A stretch of 64,000 bases of DNA from Eonycteris spelaea (Eukaryota > Chordata > Mammalia > Chiroptera > Pteropodidae): assembly GCA_003508835.1 (NCBI GenBank), contig PUFA01000165.1, positions 1-64,000 on the forward strand, given 5' to 3'. A program made the translations under genes and the position numbers. The notes below the pieces were generated by a model, which ran no database searches, was not told where the DNA came from, and was given only the letters and a program-made list of their open reading frames with translations. Positions 33,056 to 43,891 of the stretch are shown here, piece by piece. The first letter of the stretch is position 1. Each line of letters opens with the position of its first letter.

Positions 33056-33658
33056 ATGTGCCAATCCCCCACCTGGTCCCCTCCCCAGTATCTCTGTTCC
33101 TTGACATCTGGTGTGTCTGAGAATTTGAACTTAGGTTTCCTGAGGTCACCCCCTTCCCCAACTCAAGTTTCTTTGAGAAGTGTGTGCTCCTCATACCCTG
33201 GCCACATAATTAAGGGTGCAGAGCTGCAACTGAGCCCCCATCACCTGGGCAGCCCTACGAACAGGGAGGCTGACAGTGGCCAAATGCCCCAGAATGGAGC
33301 CGTGTCTGTGGGAAGTGTGAAGAGGAGGTATAGTGTGTGACCAGCTGCATTTTGGTGGGTGACACAGCCCTGGGAAGGCCTTGCATCCCTCCACCTCACT
33401 CTAGGTGTCTCCCAGGCAAGGTGGCTTTCTGGGACCATTCCAAATGTCGATGAGCCACCTGTATTTTGCTTCACAGCTTCATCAAAGGCTCAGTGGCTGC
33501 CTCTGCAGCTGATGCTGTCAGTGTCAGGGCCCTCAGTAGGGTGGTCAGTGGGAATTCCTGCCACCACACCTTCTGGAATACTCCAGAACAAAGGCAGTGG
33601 GGCACACATTTGAGAGTTTTACAAAAACCAAGGTCCCATCTCACTTTCTCTCTCATGC
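33056..33658. other. Unassigned DNA, several overlapping open stretches
   Basis: About 600 bp of GC-balanced DNA with no repeat recognised. Frames of 61-94 codons are open on both strands over the same bases, which argues for chance. None has a recognisable domain. Confidence 0.35.
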
Positions 33659-33659
33659 A

Positions 33660-33692
33660 GTGTTATTATTATTTTATTATTATTATTAATGA
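33660..33692. repeat. (ATT)n short tandem repeat
   Basis: 'ttattattattttattatta' then 'ttattaatgataat', degenerate trinucleotide repeats. Confidence 0.85.
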
Positions 33693-33794
33693 TAATCACT
33701 AATACTTTTGAAACCTTCTGGTGAGCCAGGCACCATGCTAAAGGCTTTGTAGGCATCATCTCAATGGATTCTCCTAGTAACTCCAAGAGACTCT
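33693..33794 (-). repeat. MIR, antisense
   Basis: 'ggtgagccaggcaccatgct' and 'gtaggcatcatctcaatgga' match reverse-complemented MIR. Confidence 0.7.
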
Positions 33795-33975
33795 AATGAG
33801 ACAACAGGCCCAGCTGACATTTTGATGGCACCCTGATAAGACCCTAAGCAGAGAACCCAGCTAAGCTATCCTGGGACTCCTGACACATGGTAACTAGTAG
33901 AAAATAAATGTGTGTTGTTTTAAGTGGCTATGTTTGTGGTAATACTGTTATACAATAATAGAAAACTAATACAAT
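33795..33975 (+). repeat. MLT1-type LTR 3' part
   Basis: 'accctaagcagagaacccag', 'gaaaataaatgtgtgttgtt' and 'actgttatacaataatagaa' match the MLT1 3' end in sense. It directly follows the MIR. Confidence 0.7.
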
Positions 33976-34082
33976 AGTAAAGAAAAACAAATTCAGCTCA
34001 GCATCTTATCTGTAGTGGGCTGTTAGTTAAATTTTGTTGAGTAAAAGAACCCTAGAATGTGGGGTTTTGAGGTCTCAATCTT

Positions 34083-34121
34083 TTCTCTCTGTCTCTGTCT
34101 CTCTGTCTCTCTGTCTCTCTG

Positions 34122-34170
<49 letters not shown>
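34083..34170. repeat. (TCTCTG)/(TC)n polypyrimidine tract
   Basis: A run of TCTCTG and TCTCTCTG units that resolves into pure (CT)n. It directly abuts a (CA)n tract, making one compound microsatellite. Confidence 0.97.

Positions 34171-34215
<45 letters not shown>
34171..34215. repeat. (CA)n microsatellite
   Basis: About 22 uninterrupted CA units immediately after the polypyrimidine tract. Confidence 0.98.
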
Positions 34216-34216
<1 letters not shown>

Positions 34217-34299
34217 GATGGGCCTCAGACATCTCTTATGGATGATTTAATGGGTAAGGAGAAATTATTTTTAAATAACTTTTCAAAAATGAAATTAAT

Positions 34300-34576
34300 A
34301 CATATTCATTGTAGAAATTTTAGAAAGTACAGATTAGCAAAAGAACAAAAAGCCACCAATTTCTTCCTTGAACATGTATTAATTTTATAATACCCATAAG
34401 TAACCATTTTGACATACATAATGATGGCATTGATTTTGTGCATTTATAAAAATAATACTTATTCATTTTCACAAAGTTTGGAAAACAGAAAATAAAATGA
34501 AAACATGTAAAGCCACCAGTAAACCTACTCACAGAGATAATCCCTGTTAACATGTGATATGCCATCTGCATATATG
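34300..34576 (-). repeat. L1M 3' end, antisense, left part
   Basis: 'tcacagagataatccctgtt' with 'aacatgtgatatgcc' is the same antisense L1M signature as at about 1,045. The element continues after the MLT1 insertion. Confidence 0.65.
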
Positions 34577-34886
34577 TGTGTATTATTCTGCTAGGGCTGC
34601 CATCACAAAATCCCACAGACTGGGTGGCTTCAACAACAGAATTTTACTTTCTCACATTTATGGAGGCTGGAAGTCCCAGATCAGGCCGGTCGGGTTCTGG
34701 CGAGAGCTCTCTTCCTGGCTTGTAGGTGGCCACCCTCTAGCTATGTCCTCACAATCCTGTAGTTCCATGGCCCCACTCTTATGACTTCACTTAATCTTAA
34801 TTACCTCTTGTTGGCTTTATTTCTGAATATAGTTACACAGGGGTTCAACATATGATTTGGGGGGAGATGATTCTGTCCATAGCAGT
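34577..34886 (-). repeat. MLT1-type LTR, antisense, inserted in an L1M
   Basis: 'tattattctgctagggctgc', 'cacagactgggtggcttcaa', 'tatggaggctggaagtccca' and 'ttcaacatatgatttggggg' are textbook antisense MLT1. About 310 bp, slightly shortened internally. Confidence 0.93.
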
Positions 34887-35180
34887 GTGCGTACAATTTT
34901 TTAAATTTTTATTCTGTTTTCACTAAGCAACATATCCTATTTTCTCACATTGTTTGATATTCTACATTATTTTTATTGGCTACATAATATTCCTGCATAA
35001 TGACTATATGACTATACTATTTATTGTTTAATTAATCTTTATGATTATATATTTAGATGGCTTTCCATTATAAATGGCATAGGAATTAATATACTAGTAG
35101 TTTAATATGCTTTGTGTATTTGCATGATTAATTCCTCCAGGGTAGATAGAAGGTATTACCTTGAAGAAATTATCAAAAAG
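34887..35180 (-). repeat. L1M 3' end, antisense, right part
   Basis: 'tcactaagcaacatatccta', 'attggctacataatattcct' and 'atgattaattcctccagggt' continue the L1M order from the left part. Confidence 0.65.
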
Positions 35181-35690
35181 GAGCCCTTATATCTTTGCCT
35201 TTGTTCTAAACTATGTTAAAGCAGAGAACAGAAAGGCAGATATTATTTGGAATTTAGATCTTGAATTTCCTCTTTGATTTTAGAAGCCTTGGGGCTCAAG
35301 GAAACTGTTATTATGGAGCCAAGGAGTTACCCCGGAGGTTCTGCATAAGGAGGAGCTTCCAGAAGGCCTTTGACCTGGTGTGCTTTGTGTCCTGAGGCCA
35401 TGCATGTTGGGAAGTCTTCAGCCCCTTTGGAGAGATGTTATGGAAGCTGAGTGTCAACTTATACTTTAGAGAAGGAACTGACAAGGGTATGTTAAACCCT
35501 TCACTTGTGTTCCATATTATAGGAAGAAGTGAGGACAGAAGAGAAACCCTGTCAGCAAACAAGGCTCACAGAAACAGATGATACTGGATGGTGTTAAGGA
35601 GATGGTTTTTGGACATCAGCTTTCCCAAATCCTGCCTTAGACCACCCTTTCTTGGGAAAGATAAGTGTGGAGAAAATGAAACCAAGGAAT
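35181..35690. other. Unassigned DNA
   Basis: About 500 bp with no recognised repeat or gene. Confidence 0.3.
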
Positions 35691-35694
35691 ACAT

Positions 35695-35905
35695 TGTAGT
35701 AGGCATTTGTTGGTATTGCCTGCCCAGCATGCATTTCCATTCTTTGGATAACAGCACCTAGCCCTCTTTAAGGGACCAGCCCTTGCCCAATCTCTGTCTG
35801 GTATGAACACAAAACCCAGCCTAACTAGTCCAACAGTAGGTGTAGCAATAGGCTTGTGACCAGGCTGGGCCAACAGAAGCCTGCCAGGGCTCCTGTCTGA
35901 TCTAC
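35695..35905 (+). repeat. Old LTR-like repeat, family not named
   Basis: 'gcttgtgaccaggctgggcc' with 'aacagaagcc' and 'ccattctttggataacagca' resemble a widespread old mammalian LTR-type repeat with a 'ctgggccaatcagagcc' core. Confidence 0.35.
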
Positions 35906-36727
35906 GAGAAATGAAGGGCTCCATTTATTTTTACTGGTAGAGTGTAAGCCTGAGGTTGCTGATGGTGGTGCTCATGAAAAAGGGAAGTACTCGTGAGAAA
36001 TGAAGAAATAATGAATCTTGATAAGATTGTTGGAGTTTATGGATGCAACCATGCTGGAAGCTTCTGAAGCAAGTGCACTCTCCTCCCCTCTTTTGCCTCG
36101 CCTCCCCACTAAATAGGAAGCGCTGGCTGCTGGGTTTCCTTATGCCTACAGATGGTAGTTTGGGGCTACTGGCAGGTCTGATCAGACTGTGGTCAGAGTG
36201 GTGGCAGTTGGAGGTGCTCACATGATGCAACTTATGGCTTCAAATGGGACAGTGCCTGGCATTTTTCCTCAGAGCAGAAAATTCCTAGAAGGTTCCAGAA
36301 CCCTTCCCTTGGTTCATGTCTCTCAACCCAGGTTGAAAGAATGTATGTCTACGTGTGTCTATGAGAGCCTACACAAACATTCAAACATTCAGAACATTCT
36401 CTTACATATTGTCATTTCCACTGTCCCACCCCTCTCTTTTTTACAGTAGTCTGTAATTGTGTGACCCAGACTGTGTTCTCTAGGCTAAAGGTGTTAGTCT
36501 CACTCTCCCTTCAGCCATCAAATATATGGCCCCATCCTGGAAGGTCAACCCCTAGCAGTTCATTTTAGTCGCACATGCTAGATGATGCACCTAGCAAAAG
36601 GTAGCCTTGACAGCAGGCCCTCCCACTGGTCATAGCAGGCCACTAGAAAAGCCCTAGCCTGGCCATTTCACCCCAAGTTAGGAAAAAAAAAAATCACTGC
36701 TTTGAGTCTTGCCTTGCTTCATTTGCA
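35906..36727. other. Unassigned DNA
   Basis: About 800 bp without a repeat I can name. An A-run lies near 36,684-36,693. No gene. Confidence 0.3.
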
Positions 36728-36730
36728 GAG

Positions 36731-36902
36731 CTGGTTCTCAAAGTATGATTTTCCAGACCAGCAGACAACTTGTCAGAAAGGCACATTCTCAGTTCCCACT
36801 TAGACCTTCTAAGTCAGAAGCTCTGGGGAAAGGTCTAGCAATCTCTTTTAACATGCCTTCCAGGTGAATCTGATGCTTGCTAGAGTCTGAGAACCAGTGG
36901 TG
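36731..36902 (+). mobile_element. MER5A-type hAT element, near complete
   Basis: Both ends are visible: 'tggttctcaaagtatgattt' on the left and 'tagagtctgagaaccagtgg' on the right, forming the terminal inverted repeats. The body has 'cagaaaggcacattctcagt' and 'ccaggtgaatctgatgcttg'. No coding capacity. Confidence 0.85.
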
Positions 36903-36944
36903 GACAGCATGGTATCATTGGGTTTGAATTTGTGTAGCTAAAGT

Positions 36945-37018
36945 ATTCACAGCAGCCGACATTAACTGAGGCTGACTGCCTGACTCTGAGTTAAGCGCTT
37001 TATGTGTATCATCTAGCG
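36945..37018 (-). repeat. MIR fragment, antisense
   Basis: 'gactctgagttaagcgcttt' and 'atgtgtatcatctagc' match the reverse-complemented MIR 3' part. Confidence 0.6.
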
Positions 37019-37192
37019 TAGGGGTTCTCGCCTTGACTGAATATTAAAATCAATGAGGACCTTTTGAAAAATACTGATGTTTGGGCCCAACTCCAGATAA
37101 ACAAAATCAGATTTCCCAGTGGAGATCCAGACAATGGCCCTCTTTAAACACTCCTGGTGATCCCGATTCACACGGAGGGTTGAGAAGCGTAC
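37019..37192 (+). mobile_element. MER5A-type hAT element
   Basis: 'aggggttctcgccttgactg' on the left and 'ggagggttgagaagcgtacc' on the right are decayed terminal repeats. The body has 'gggcccaactccagataaac' and 'ctcctggtgatcccgattca'. Confidence 0.75.
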
Positions 37193-37240
37193 CTCTAGCC
37201 TCTGACACCTTGTAGCTGTGCGACTTTGAGAAAATTCCAC

Positions 37241-37965
37241 ATGAAGGACATGATTCCTACCCTCTTGTGCCCCAAGTCTGTTATGTGAAATAAATGAAAT
37301 AAAAGATATGAAATCTTCTTGTAACTGCTCTTAAAAATCACAAAAAGATGACTTGCATGCCCAGCTCCAGCATTTCTCTCAGTAGATTGGGGTGGGGGCA
37401 GTGTCACATAGGGACTTCCCTACTATACCTCCTGACTCTGTCTTTTCCTTTAGATTTACTTCGCCATCTGTGTATAAGAATGTACTCTCCCCCACCCCAG
37501 TCCTTCTCTCCCCAAACTTGCCCCAATACAAGCTCAAAGCTATGTGTATGACAGACTCTGCCAAGGATCAGAAGCACATCAAAGGCTTATAGCACTATAG
37601 TGCAAACATCTTTAAACTGCTAGAGTTTAGAGTCTTTATTTACAATGTTCCCACCTCCAGAGGCCAGTAGCTCCTCCTCTTCTCTACTGGGACTCCAGCC
37701 ACTCACCAGCCTGCTTAATCTCCCTTCTTCTCCATAGTTTCCAGTCCCCAGTTTTACTTGTTCATTTCCCCTCCCAGTGTTCTTTAGCTATCTCTTTGTC
37801 TCCTTTCTATCCATCCTTGCCTCTGGTGGGGGTAGAGAGGAGGTATTTTTCTACAATCTAAGTATCTCATCAAGGGGTTTTGCTAAACAAAAATACTTGT
37901 CTCCTAGAAAAGGAATTCTGAACTTTTATCCCTCCTTCTTCTTTTCCCTGCTACATAAGCAGAAC
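37241..37965. other. Unassigned DNA
   Basis: About 700 bp, pyrimidine-rich around 37,670-37,810. Several overlapping short frames, none convincing. Confidence 0.3.
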
Positions 37966-37967
37966 TG

Positions 37968-38049
37968 TTAAGAGCGCCAGCTTTGGAAGCAGATGTTCAG
38001 AGTTCATATCTTAGATTTTTCACCTTGGAGGAGTTATCTCACCTCTTGC
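37968..38049 (+). repeat. MIR, left part (split)
   Basis: 'gttaagagcgccagctttgg' and 'aagcagatgttcagagttca' are the MIR 5' end in sense, cut by the MER5A insertion. Confidence 0.75.
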
Positions 38050-38212
38050 TACCCCAAGTGTGGTCCATGAACCAGCACCATTGGCATTCATTGGGAGCTT
38101 GTTACAAGATGCAGACCCTCAGGCAAGCCTCAGACCTACTGAATAAGGGTCTTCATTTTAACAAAAACTCCATGTGAATCATTTGCATATTAAAGTCTTA
38201 GAAGCCCCATCT
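38050..38212 (+). mobile_element. MER5A-type hAT element inside a MIR
   Basis: 'gtccatgaaccagcaccatt', 'gggagcttgttacaagatgc' and 'agacctactgaataagggtc' are MER5A body motifs. The flanking MIR halves join up if this stretch is removed. Confidence 0.8.
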
Positions 38213-38375
38213 TAAACTCTCTGAGCCTCATTTTCCTTATTTGTAAAATGGAAATAATTAATACCTGGGGAGGGGAGGCCATGAAAATTGCATGAGATGA
38301 TGTATGCAAACATAAGCATGGTGGCTTGGAGAGCCTTCAATAAATGGTAGCAAATATTATTAGCTATTAAACTGT
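38213..38375 (+). repeat. MIR, right part (split)
   Basis: 'ctctgagcctcattttcctt' with 'atttgtaaaatggaaataat' and 'caataaatggtagcaaatat' are the MIR centre and 3' end in sense. Confidence 0.85.
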
Positions 38376-38690
38376 AACAACTCTATGCCTGGTTTAGGGA
38401 TTGTTATTTTAGTCAAGAATAGAAACTCTCAAGGGGCCAGGACCCTCTGTGCTGGGGTCAGGTGTGGGAAAATTTCGGGGAAGCAAGCCCTCAGGACTCA
38501 GAGTAGGGGAAGGGAAAGATCAGTCTGGCCAACTGCTAAGCAAAAGCATGGGGTTCACATATTTAGGCCCTGCAAATGTCCTTGGGCACATTCTAGTATG
38601 CTGGGAGAGATGCATAGCCACTGGATCACCGCACTGTATCTTCTTGGCATGAAATGTTTACTTATGGCAAGTCCCTGAAGACATCATTTG
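38376..38690. other. Unassigned DNA
   Basis: About 310 bp with a 97-codon plus-strand open stretch (38,385-38,678). Its translation has no recognisable domain and a second frame is open over the same bases. Confidence 0.3.
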
Positions 38691-38694
38691 CATG

Positions 38695-38945
38695 TTAAAA
38701 ATTAACATTTATTATAAAGAGTACATACTGTATGGTTCAAATTATAGCAAGTTCTAGAACAGATAAAACTAAACTGTGGTGATAGAAGTCAAAATATTGA
38801 TCGCTTGTTGGGGGGTCGGGGAAATGTTGAGGAAACTTTCTAGGGGGATGGAAATATTTAGATCTCAATTAAGGTGGTGATCACGTTTGTCAAAATGCCT
38901 TGAAGTATATACTAAAATGAATTACACAAACTTAATTTATTTTAA
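38695..38945 (+). repeat. L1M 3' end
   Basis: 'tctagaacagataaaactaa', 'gaggaaactttctaggggga', 'gtggtgatcacgtttgtcaa' and the AT-rich end are in the order of a sense L1M 3'UTR. Confidence 0.8.
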
Positions 38946-39768
38946 TTTCTTTAATACAGAAGTTGGGAACAGAAGGGAAAGATACAGACATCGCTCCCAT
39001 TTTAACCAGATCTTTAATAATGAAGGTCCTCTGTCCTAAGCCCAACCTTAGCCAGTCACCTATGACCTGGGGTCAATGTGGACTGTAGATTGGGTGAAAA
39101 TTGTCTGCCAGACTTCCCCAAGGACCTCAGGCCAAATGACCAGCAGCAGAAGACTGTGGCTCATACATCTCAATGAAAAGAAATCTTTGAGGGCATCCAC
39201 TTTAACAATCTCCTTTTATAGGCACCCATGTGTCCCAGGCCCTGCAGCCTGTTGCTTCTGTTTGTTCCCATATTATTATGGCACTGGGTTCACAGTGAGA
39301 AATTTGCATTTTTTTTTTCAGTGTCCCTGTGTATTGGGAACATTTCCCAAGGTTCTGCTTTGCACTGCTTGGGCATAATCCCTCATATTTTTTCTTCTCT
39401 CAGCTGCTGACCTTGCTCCATCACTCCAGAAATGGCCTCAGGTAATCATTGCCAGGCTGGCTGTCTTCTAATTGTCACTTTCTGCAGTAGCTGCACTGTG
39501 GCCTGGAAAGGAGCCTGCTGCTGACCTTCCCTTGACCCAGTGTACTAGACCATCTCCTAATTCCCCTGAACCATACTTTAACTTAACAAATGTCTTCCTT
39601 CACTTTGGAGCCTTGGCCCAATAAAGAGAAGTTTTCTTTTCTTTAAATCTTTGTTTACTGTCTCATGATTAACTTCTTCCTGGGAGAATCAGCAGTAGGA
39701 TGTCTGTTCTTTCAGGGTTGATCCCCTTCCACCTCTGGGGAAAATCCCAGAGGGTAGGAATTCAGACC
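38946..39768. other. Unassigned DNA, possible LTR fragment at its end
   Basis: About 820 bp without a secure repeat call. Around 39,540-39,650 'ttggcccaataaagagaagt' gives an LTR-like polyadenylation signal, but termini and family are not visible. Confidence 0.3.
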
Positions 39769-39770
39769 AA

Positions 39771-39819
39771 CACACACACACACACACACACACAACACAC
39801 ACACACACACACACACACA
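39771..39819. repeat. (CA)n microsatellite with one interruption
   Basis: CA units broken once by 'caaca' near 39,794. Confidence 0.97.
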
Positions 39820-39839
39820 GGCACAGAAAGAGGAGATAA

Positions 39840-39915
39840 CTTTTACTTAGTAGTTAATGACAGAGTTGCTACCAGAACACAGGTCTCCTGACTTCCAGGG
39901 CAATTCTACTTCCTT
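39840..39915 (-). repeat. MIR fragment, antisense
   Basis: 'agtagttaatgacagagttg' and 'ccagaacacaggtctcctga' match the reverse-complemented MIR 5' half. Confidence 0.5.
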
Positions 39916-39967
39916 CAGTTGGGGCTGAAATGTAGCCTCCACTAGAGAACTTATTCTTCTTATGACT

Positions 39968-40130
39968 CCACTCGCATGATTCTGGCAAGCCCCTTACACT
40001 TCTGTAGCTCAGCTTCTTGACAGTAATTGGGGATGATAATTGTTACCTACTTCATAGGGATATTCAGCAGCTCAATTAATAGAAGCTTCTAAAGTGCTCG
40101 AGTCCCACATTAGTGGTAATGGAGCACGTC
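39968..40130 (+). repeat. MIR
   Basis: 'gattctggcaagccccttac', 'ctgtagctcagcttcttgac' and 'ttacctacttcatagggata' match MIR in sense. Confidence 0.75.
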
Positions 40131-40588
40131 TGCTGGTGTTGGCTGAACTATTGGCCCTTAGTAGAGAATACTTTTCCAAGGAAGAATCAATCATGAAGAC
40201 GCAAACTCTAGGGACTTGAGAAAATAGGAATAGGGCCCAATGCTTCTAAGTGTTTCCAAATCCTCACCATCATTTGACTTTTAAGAGAGATGGTGTAGAA
40301 TGCTCAACAGAGAAATTTTTTGCCTCACAAAATGATTCTTAAGTTTGTAGCCTTGGACAGACACAACATCAAAGTGCCTGCATTGCATGGGTTTGCAGGC
40401 ATCAAACTGGGACAAGAAGGTTATAGGAAGGGTGTACATCAGGTTCTTGGAAATAAAGTTTGTAACTTGAAATTGCCCAAGTAACATCATACTCAGTGGT
40501 TGTAGGTAGACACTGTGGACCCTGAGAAAGAAGACACCTATTTAGAAGGGTTCCTGGTGGCTAACTGGGCTCAGATATAAAACACAGA
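40131..40588. other. Unassigned DNA
   Basis: About 460 bp with no recognised repeat or gene. Confidence 0.3.
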
Positions 40589-40589
40589 G

Positions 40590-41281
40590 CCTAGAAGCCA
40601 TTTCTAAATAGGTGCCCATCATGTAAACTATGTGTCAGGGAGAAGGCTTCCCTAAACTGCCCGCTGGCAATGTGTTCCAGCAGTCTGAGCCACTGGTTGG
40701 AAAGGAGTTCTTGGAATTGTATTTCAACCAATAGGACTGAGGCTTTCCCCATCCAGTCACAGCTATGCAGCTATATTCCCATTAGCATCTTTACCAACCA
40801 ATTGGTGCAGCTCCATTCTGACCAATCTGGACAATGCTTTTGGGACCAAACTGTGGGAATTTGGAGTCCTCATGTGCATGAAGAGGTATTAATCAGGGGC
40901 CAGGGGTGGGGACTTCTGTCTGCATAAGTCAGCTCCCCTCTAGCTTGTAGAGAGCATTTTCTCTTTCCACTGAAGATTGAAGACTGTGTTTCCCTGGCTA
41001 GAGCTGAAAACATCAAAGACATCTCACCAGAGCAGAACAGAGTGGAGCAGAGCGGAGCTCTCTAGCTGGAGAGGGGTCTCCTCTCCCAAGGGCTACCTCA
41101 CAGCCATTTCATATTTGAGTCGTAACACTATTGAGCTGTTTGAGTTTAACACTATTGAGCTGTTCCACAGCCATGCTGTTCTTACAGCCATGCTACATCA
41201 TAATTGAGCTGTTTGCACTGAATAAAGTTTCCTTCCATACTGAACCCCAAACTGGGGATCTCTGTTAGTGTTGAATTGGCA
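40590..41281 (+). repeat. Candidate ERV solo LTR
   Basis: The stretch ends with an AATAAA signal at 41,221-41,226 ('actgaataaagtttccttcc'), followed by a U5-like segment containing 'ctggggatctctgttagt'. Upstream is a GC-rich promoter-like part and a short tandem array: 'taacactattgagctgtt' occurs at 41,123-41,140 and again at 41,147-41,164, with a third partial copy at 41,201-41,214. No viral genes flank it. The exact TG...CA ends and target-site duplication are not resolved. Confidence 0.45.
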
Positions 41282-41289
41282 CCAATGAC

Positions 41290-41690
41290 CATTAGTTGAC
41301 ACCATCTATATTTGTTAAGATATAGGGGAAGCTGCCAGACAAAGAGAGTCCAAGCCATGGTGACTTATACAAGATACAAGTAATTTTCCTTCTATGTCCC
41401 AGTCAGAGGTGGCAATTCAGGACTGGTAAGATCACTCCATTCTCATCACATGACACTGCTTTTGAGTCCATTTCTCACCCTCTCCCAACAAGTAGAAAGG
41501 GGGAAAGAGGTTTGGAGCACTCATCTATTTTTTTTCCTAAGGGCAAGATCCAGAATTGGTACCAGCATTGCTCTTCCTAGCCCATTGGCTAGAATTTACT
41601 CTAACAGCCACACTGAACTGCTAGGGAGTTTGGGAAGTGTAGTTTTCACGTAGGCAGTCTCTACATTGAAAGGTGGAGAGGATGAGTTGT
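41290..41690 (-). repeat. Old LTR/MER-type repeat, antisense
   Basis: 'gccatggtgacttatacaag', 'tagcccattggctagaattt' and 'gggagtttgggaagtgtagt' are motifs of a widespread old antisense repeat. Family name uncertain. Confidence 0.35.
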
Positions 41691-42615
41691 GGGGAACAGT
41701 GAGCAGTCTGCCACATCATCCTTGAGAGAGACCATGACACTGACTACAGATGTGTGACTGAGGAGTGCCAGAACATGTAAAACCCTAGCCGACTTATTGG
41801 GAATAATTTCCAGGAGTAGATCTGGAATGTGATTTGCAATTTACTGAATAAGAATCAAAAGAGGAGGTCAGGCTTCCTGGGAGAAAACGAGAAGATGGAT
41901 ACTGTCCTATGACACTGAGGCCTTTTAACCTCTTTGAAGGATCCATTCTTAGAAAACAGTACTCCCCTGTGTCCAGGAGTCTGACCAATGTGAGAGACTT
42001 CCCTCCAGCCAGAAGCTTGAGCTTCTAGCTCTGGATTCTGACTCATCTTTGCAAGGTAAAGGGGGAAGAGGTCAGAGGAGCTCTCCCAGAGGGTAGCACC
42101 AGTTACTTACTCATCAGGAGGAGTGTTTTCACATTTTTTAAAGAAGAAAGAGGAGGAGGAGGAGAGAAAAAGAAAGGGGAGGAGGAAGAGATAAAGGGGA
42201 GGAAGAAGGGGGAGGGAAAGGAGGAGAAACTTTCCTTTGTACTTCAAAACTCCTCTAGGCTGACCTGCACATTTCTGAAATAATAGAATTTGCATATTAC
42301 TTGAATGACAGTTTGGTTGGTAAATTAGAATAAGCTGAGAAGAGAGAAACACTTCAGCAGATAATAAGCCTTTGTAGTCTGGTTGCCATCTGGGGGAACT
42401 TGGTAAGATTTCTAATGAAACAGCCCACGGATATTTTCAAAGATGGGTTTTTTCTCAGAACGTTCATGCCTAAACCCCTCTACTCGTCAAGAAAAATGCC
42501 AAATTAGAGAATTTCTTTAAAAGATTATGAATGGAACTGGGGAAGACAGAGACTGAATCAGAGAGATGAACTTTTTATCATGAAGAATTTTTAAGGTAAA
42601 CAATAAACCCAGCTA
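41691..42615. other. Unassigned DNA with a purine-rich tract
   Basis: About 920 bp. Bases 42,143-42,225 are almost pure G and A. No gene or other repeat recognised. Confidence 0.4.
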
Positions 42616-42619
42616 GGGC

Positions 42620-43790
42620 AATCACCAACTGCTGTCCCAATCTTATCTACCCCTCACTCACTTCCTACTTTCCAGCAGGGTTATTTTGAGTAAATCTCAA
42701 CATTGTATCATTTTATCTATGTACCTCAGTGTCTGCCTCTAAAAGATAAGAACTCTTTACAAAGAACTCTTTGCTTTCTGATATAACTAAATGTCCATAA
42801 AACATAAGCACACTTAAAAAATATATAATAATTCCTTAATATCCCATCAGTGCCTGACTTTTTCCAGTTCTCCTTCCTTCCGCCACTCTTCTCTCTCTTA
42901 CAATTGCTTTGTTTATATCATGATCCAAACAAGGTCTACTTGTTGCATTTGGTTGCTATGTCAGATGTCTCTTAAATTTTTTTTAATATACAAGTTCCCA
43001 CTTTGTCTGTGTTTTTCCCCTTTACCCTATTAGGTGTCCCCAAGGTGTGGATATGCTGGCTTCATTCCAGTGTTGACATTTAACATGTTTCTTATCCCCT
43101 GCATTTCCTGATGACTGGTTGCTAGATCCTGAGGCTTTGTCTCACTCAGGTTATATTTGTCTTTATAGGTGCTTGCTCTTATAGCAGAAGGCCCATCATG
43201 CCTGATTGTCTTTGTGATGTTAGCAGACATTGATGATCATCTGCTCTAGCTATTATTTCAATTGGGGTTTGCAAAATGAATATTCTAATCTTTTTATTAC
43301 TTCTTTATTTACTAGCTGGAATACCTTTATAGACAGAAATGTTCCCTCTTCAGTATTTTTATGGTTACTCCAAGGAATAACTCACATAGGAAAGACAAGA
43401 TAAATGCTGGACTCTTATCAGTTTTTAGAATAATGAGTTGTTTCCCTATCAGCTTCCAAAGGGGTTGAGAGGTTTTTTAAAATATATATATTTTGTTGTT
43501 TATGAACTCATGAATTTTTTACATATGCAATGTAATTCAATCTTCTATGGCTATTCTTAATGATGCCCAATATTCTATCATTGGCCAATGGGAGCTTCTA
43601 TAAGTTGACTATTGAGCCCTTTTGACATGACCCCAGTAGTTTTGATAGCTTCCATGCTTTCTGATATAGCTAAATGTCCAGGCTTATCTTGTACGTTCTT
43701 TCCCTACACCTGGAATCAAGCATTTCTGTAAAGAACATGGTAAAGAACAAGTGATATTTACAAAGCACAATAAGGGTAGTTCAAACAATT
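42620..43790 (-). repeat. L1ME-type 3'UTR, antisense, long
   Basis: 'atcatgatccaaacaaggtc' and 'tgttgcatttggttgctatg', then 'ctggttgctagatcctgagg', 'ggccaatgggagcttctata' and 'cttttgacatgaccccagta' are in the order of the antisense L1ME-type 3'UTR. About 1.2 kb, the longest copy of this family here. No coding sequence. Confidence 0.7.
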
Positions 43791-43891
43791 TTTAAGAAAA
43801 CATTTCTTTTTAAATTTGAAAATAAAGTATAAGCATTGCAAAGATAACTTTAATTTAAGGACTAAGTGAAAAAGTTAAACAAGGATGCTCT

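Noticed and set aside
34034..34390. 118-codon frame rich in Ser/Leu and Thr/His
   Set aside because: Created by the compound (TC)n(CA)n microsatellite.
38385..38678. 97-codon plus-strand frame next to a MIR
   Set aside because: A second frame is open over the same bases and the translation has no known features.
41123..41214. Repeated unit that could suggest a CRISPR-like or satellite array
   Set aside because: Only two full copies and one partial with 6-bp and 36-bp spacing in a mammalian context; better explained as an internal LTR duplication.
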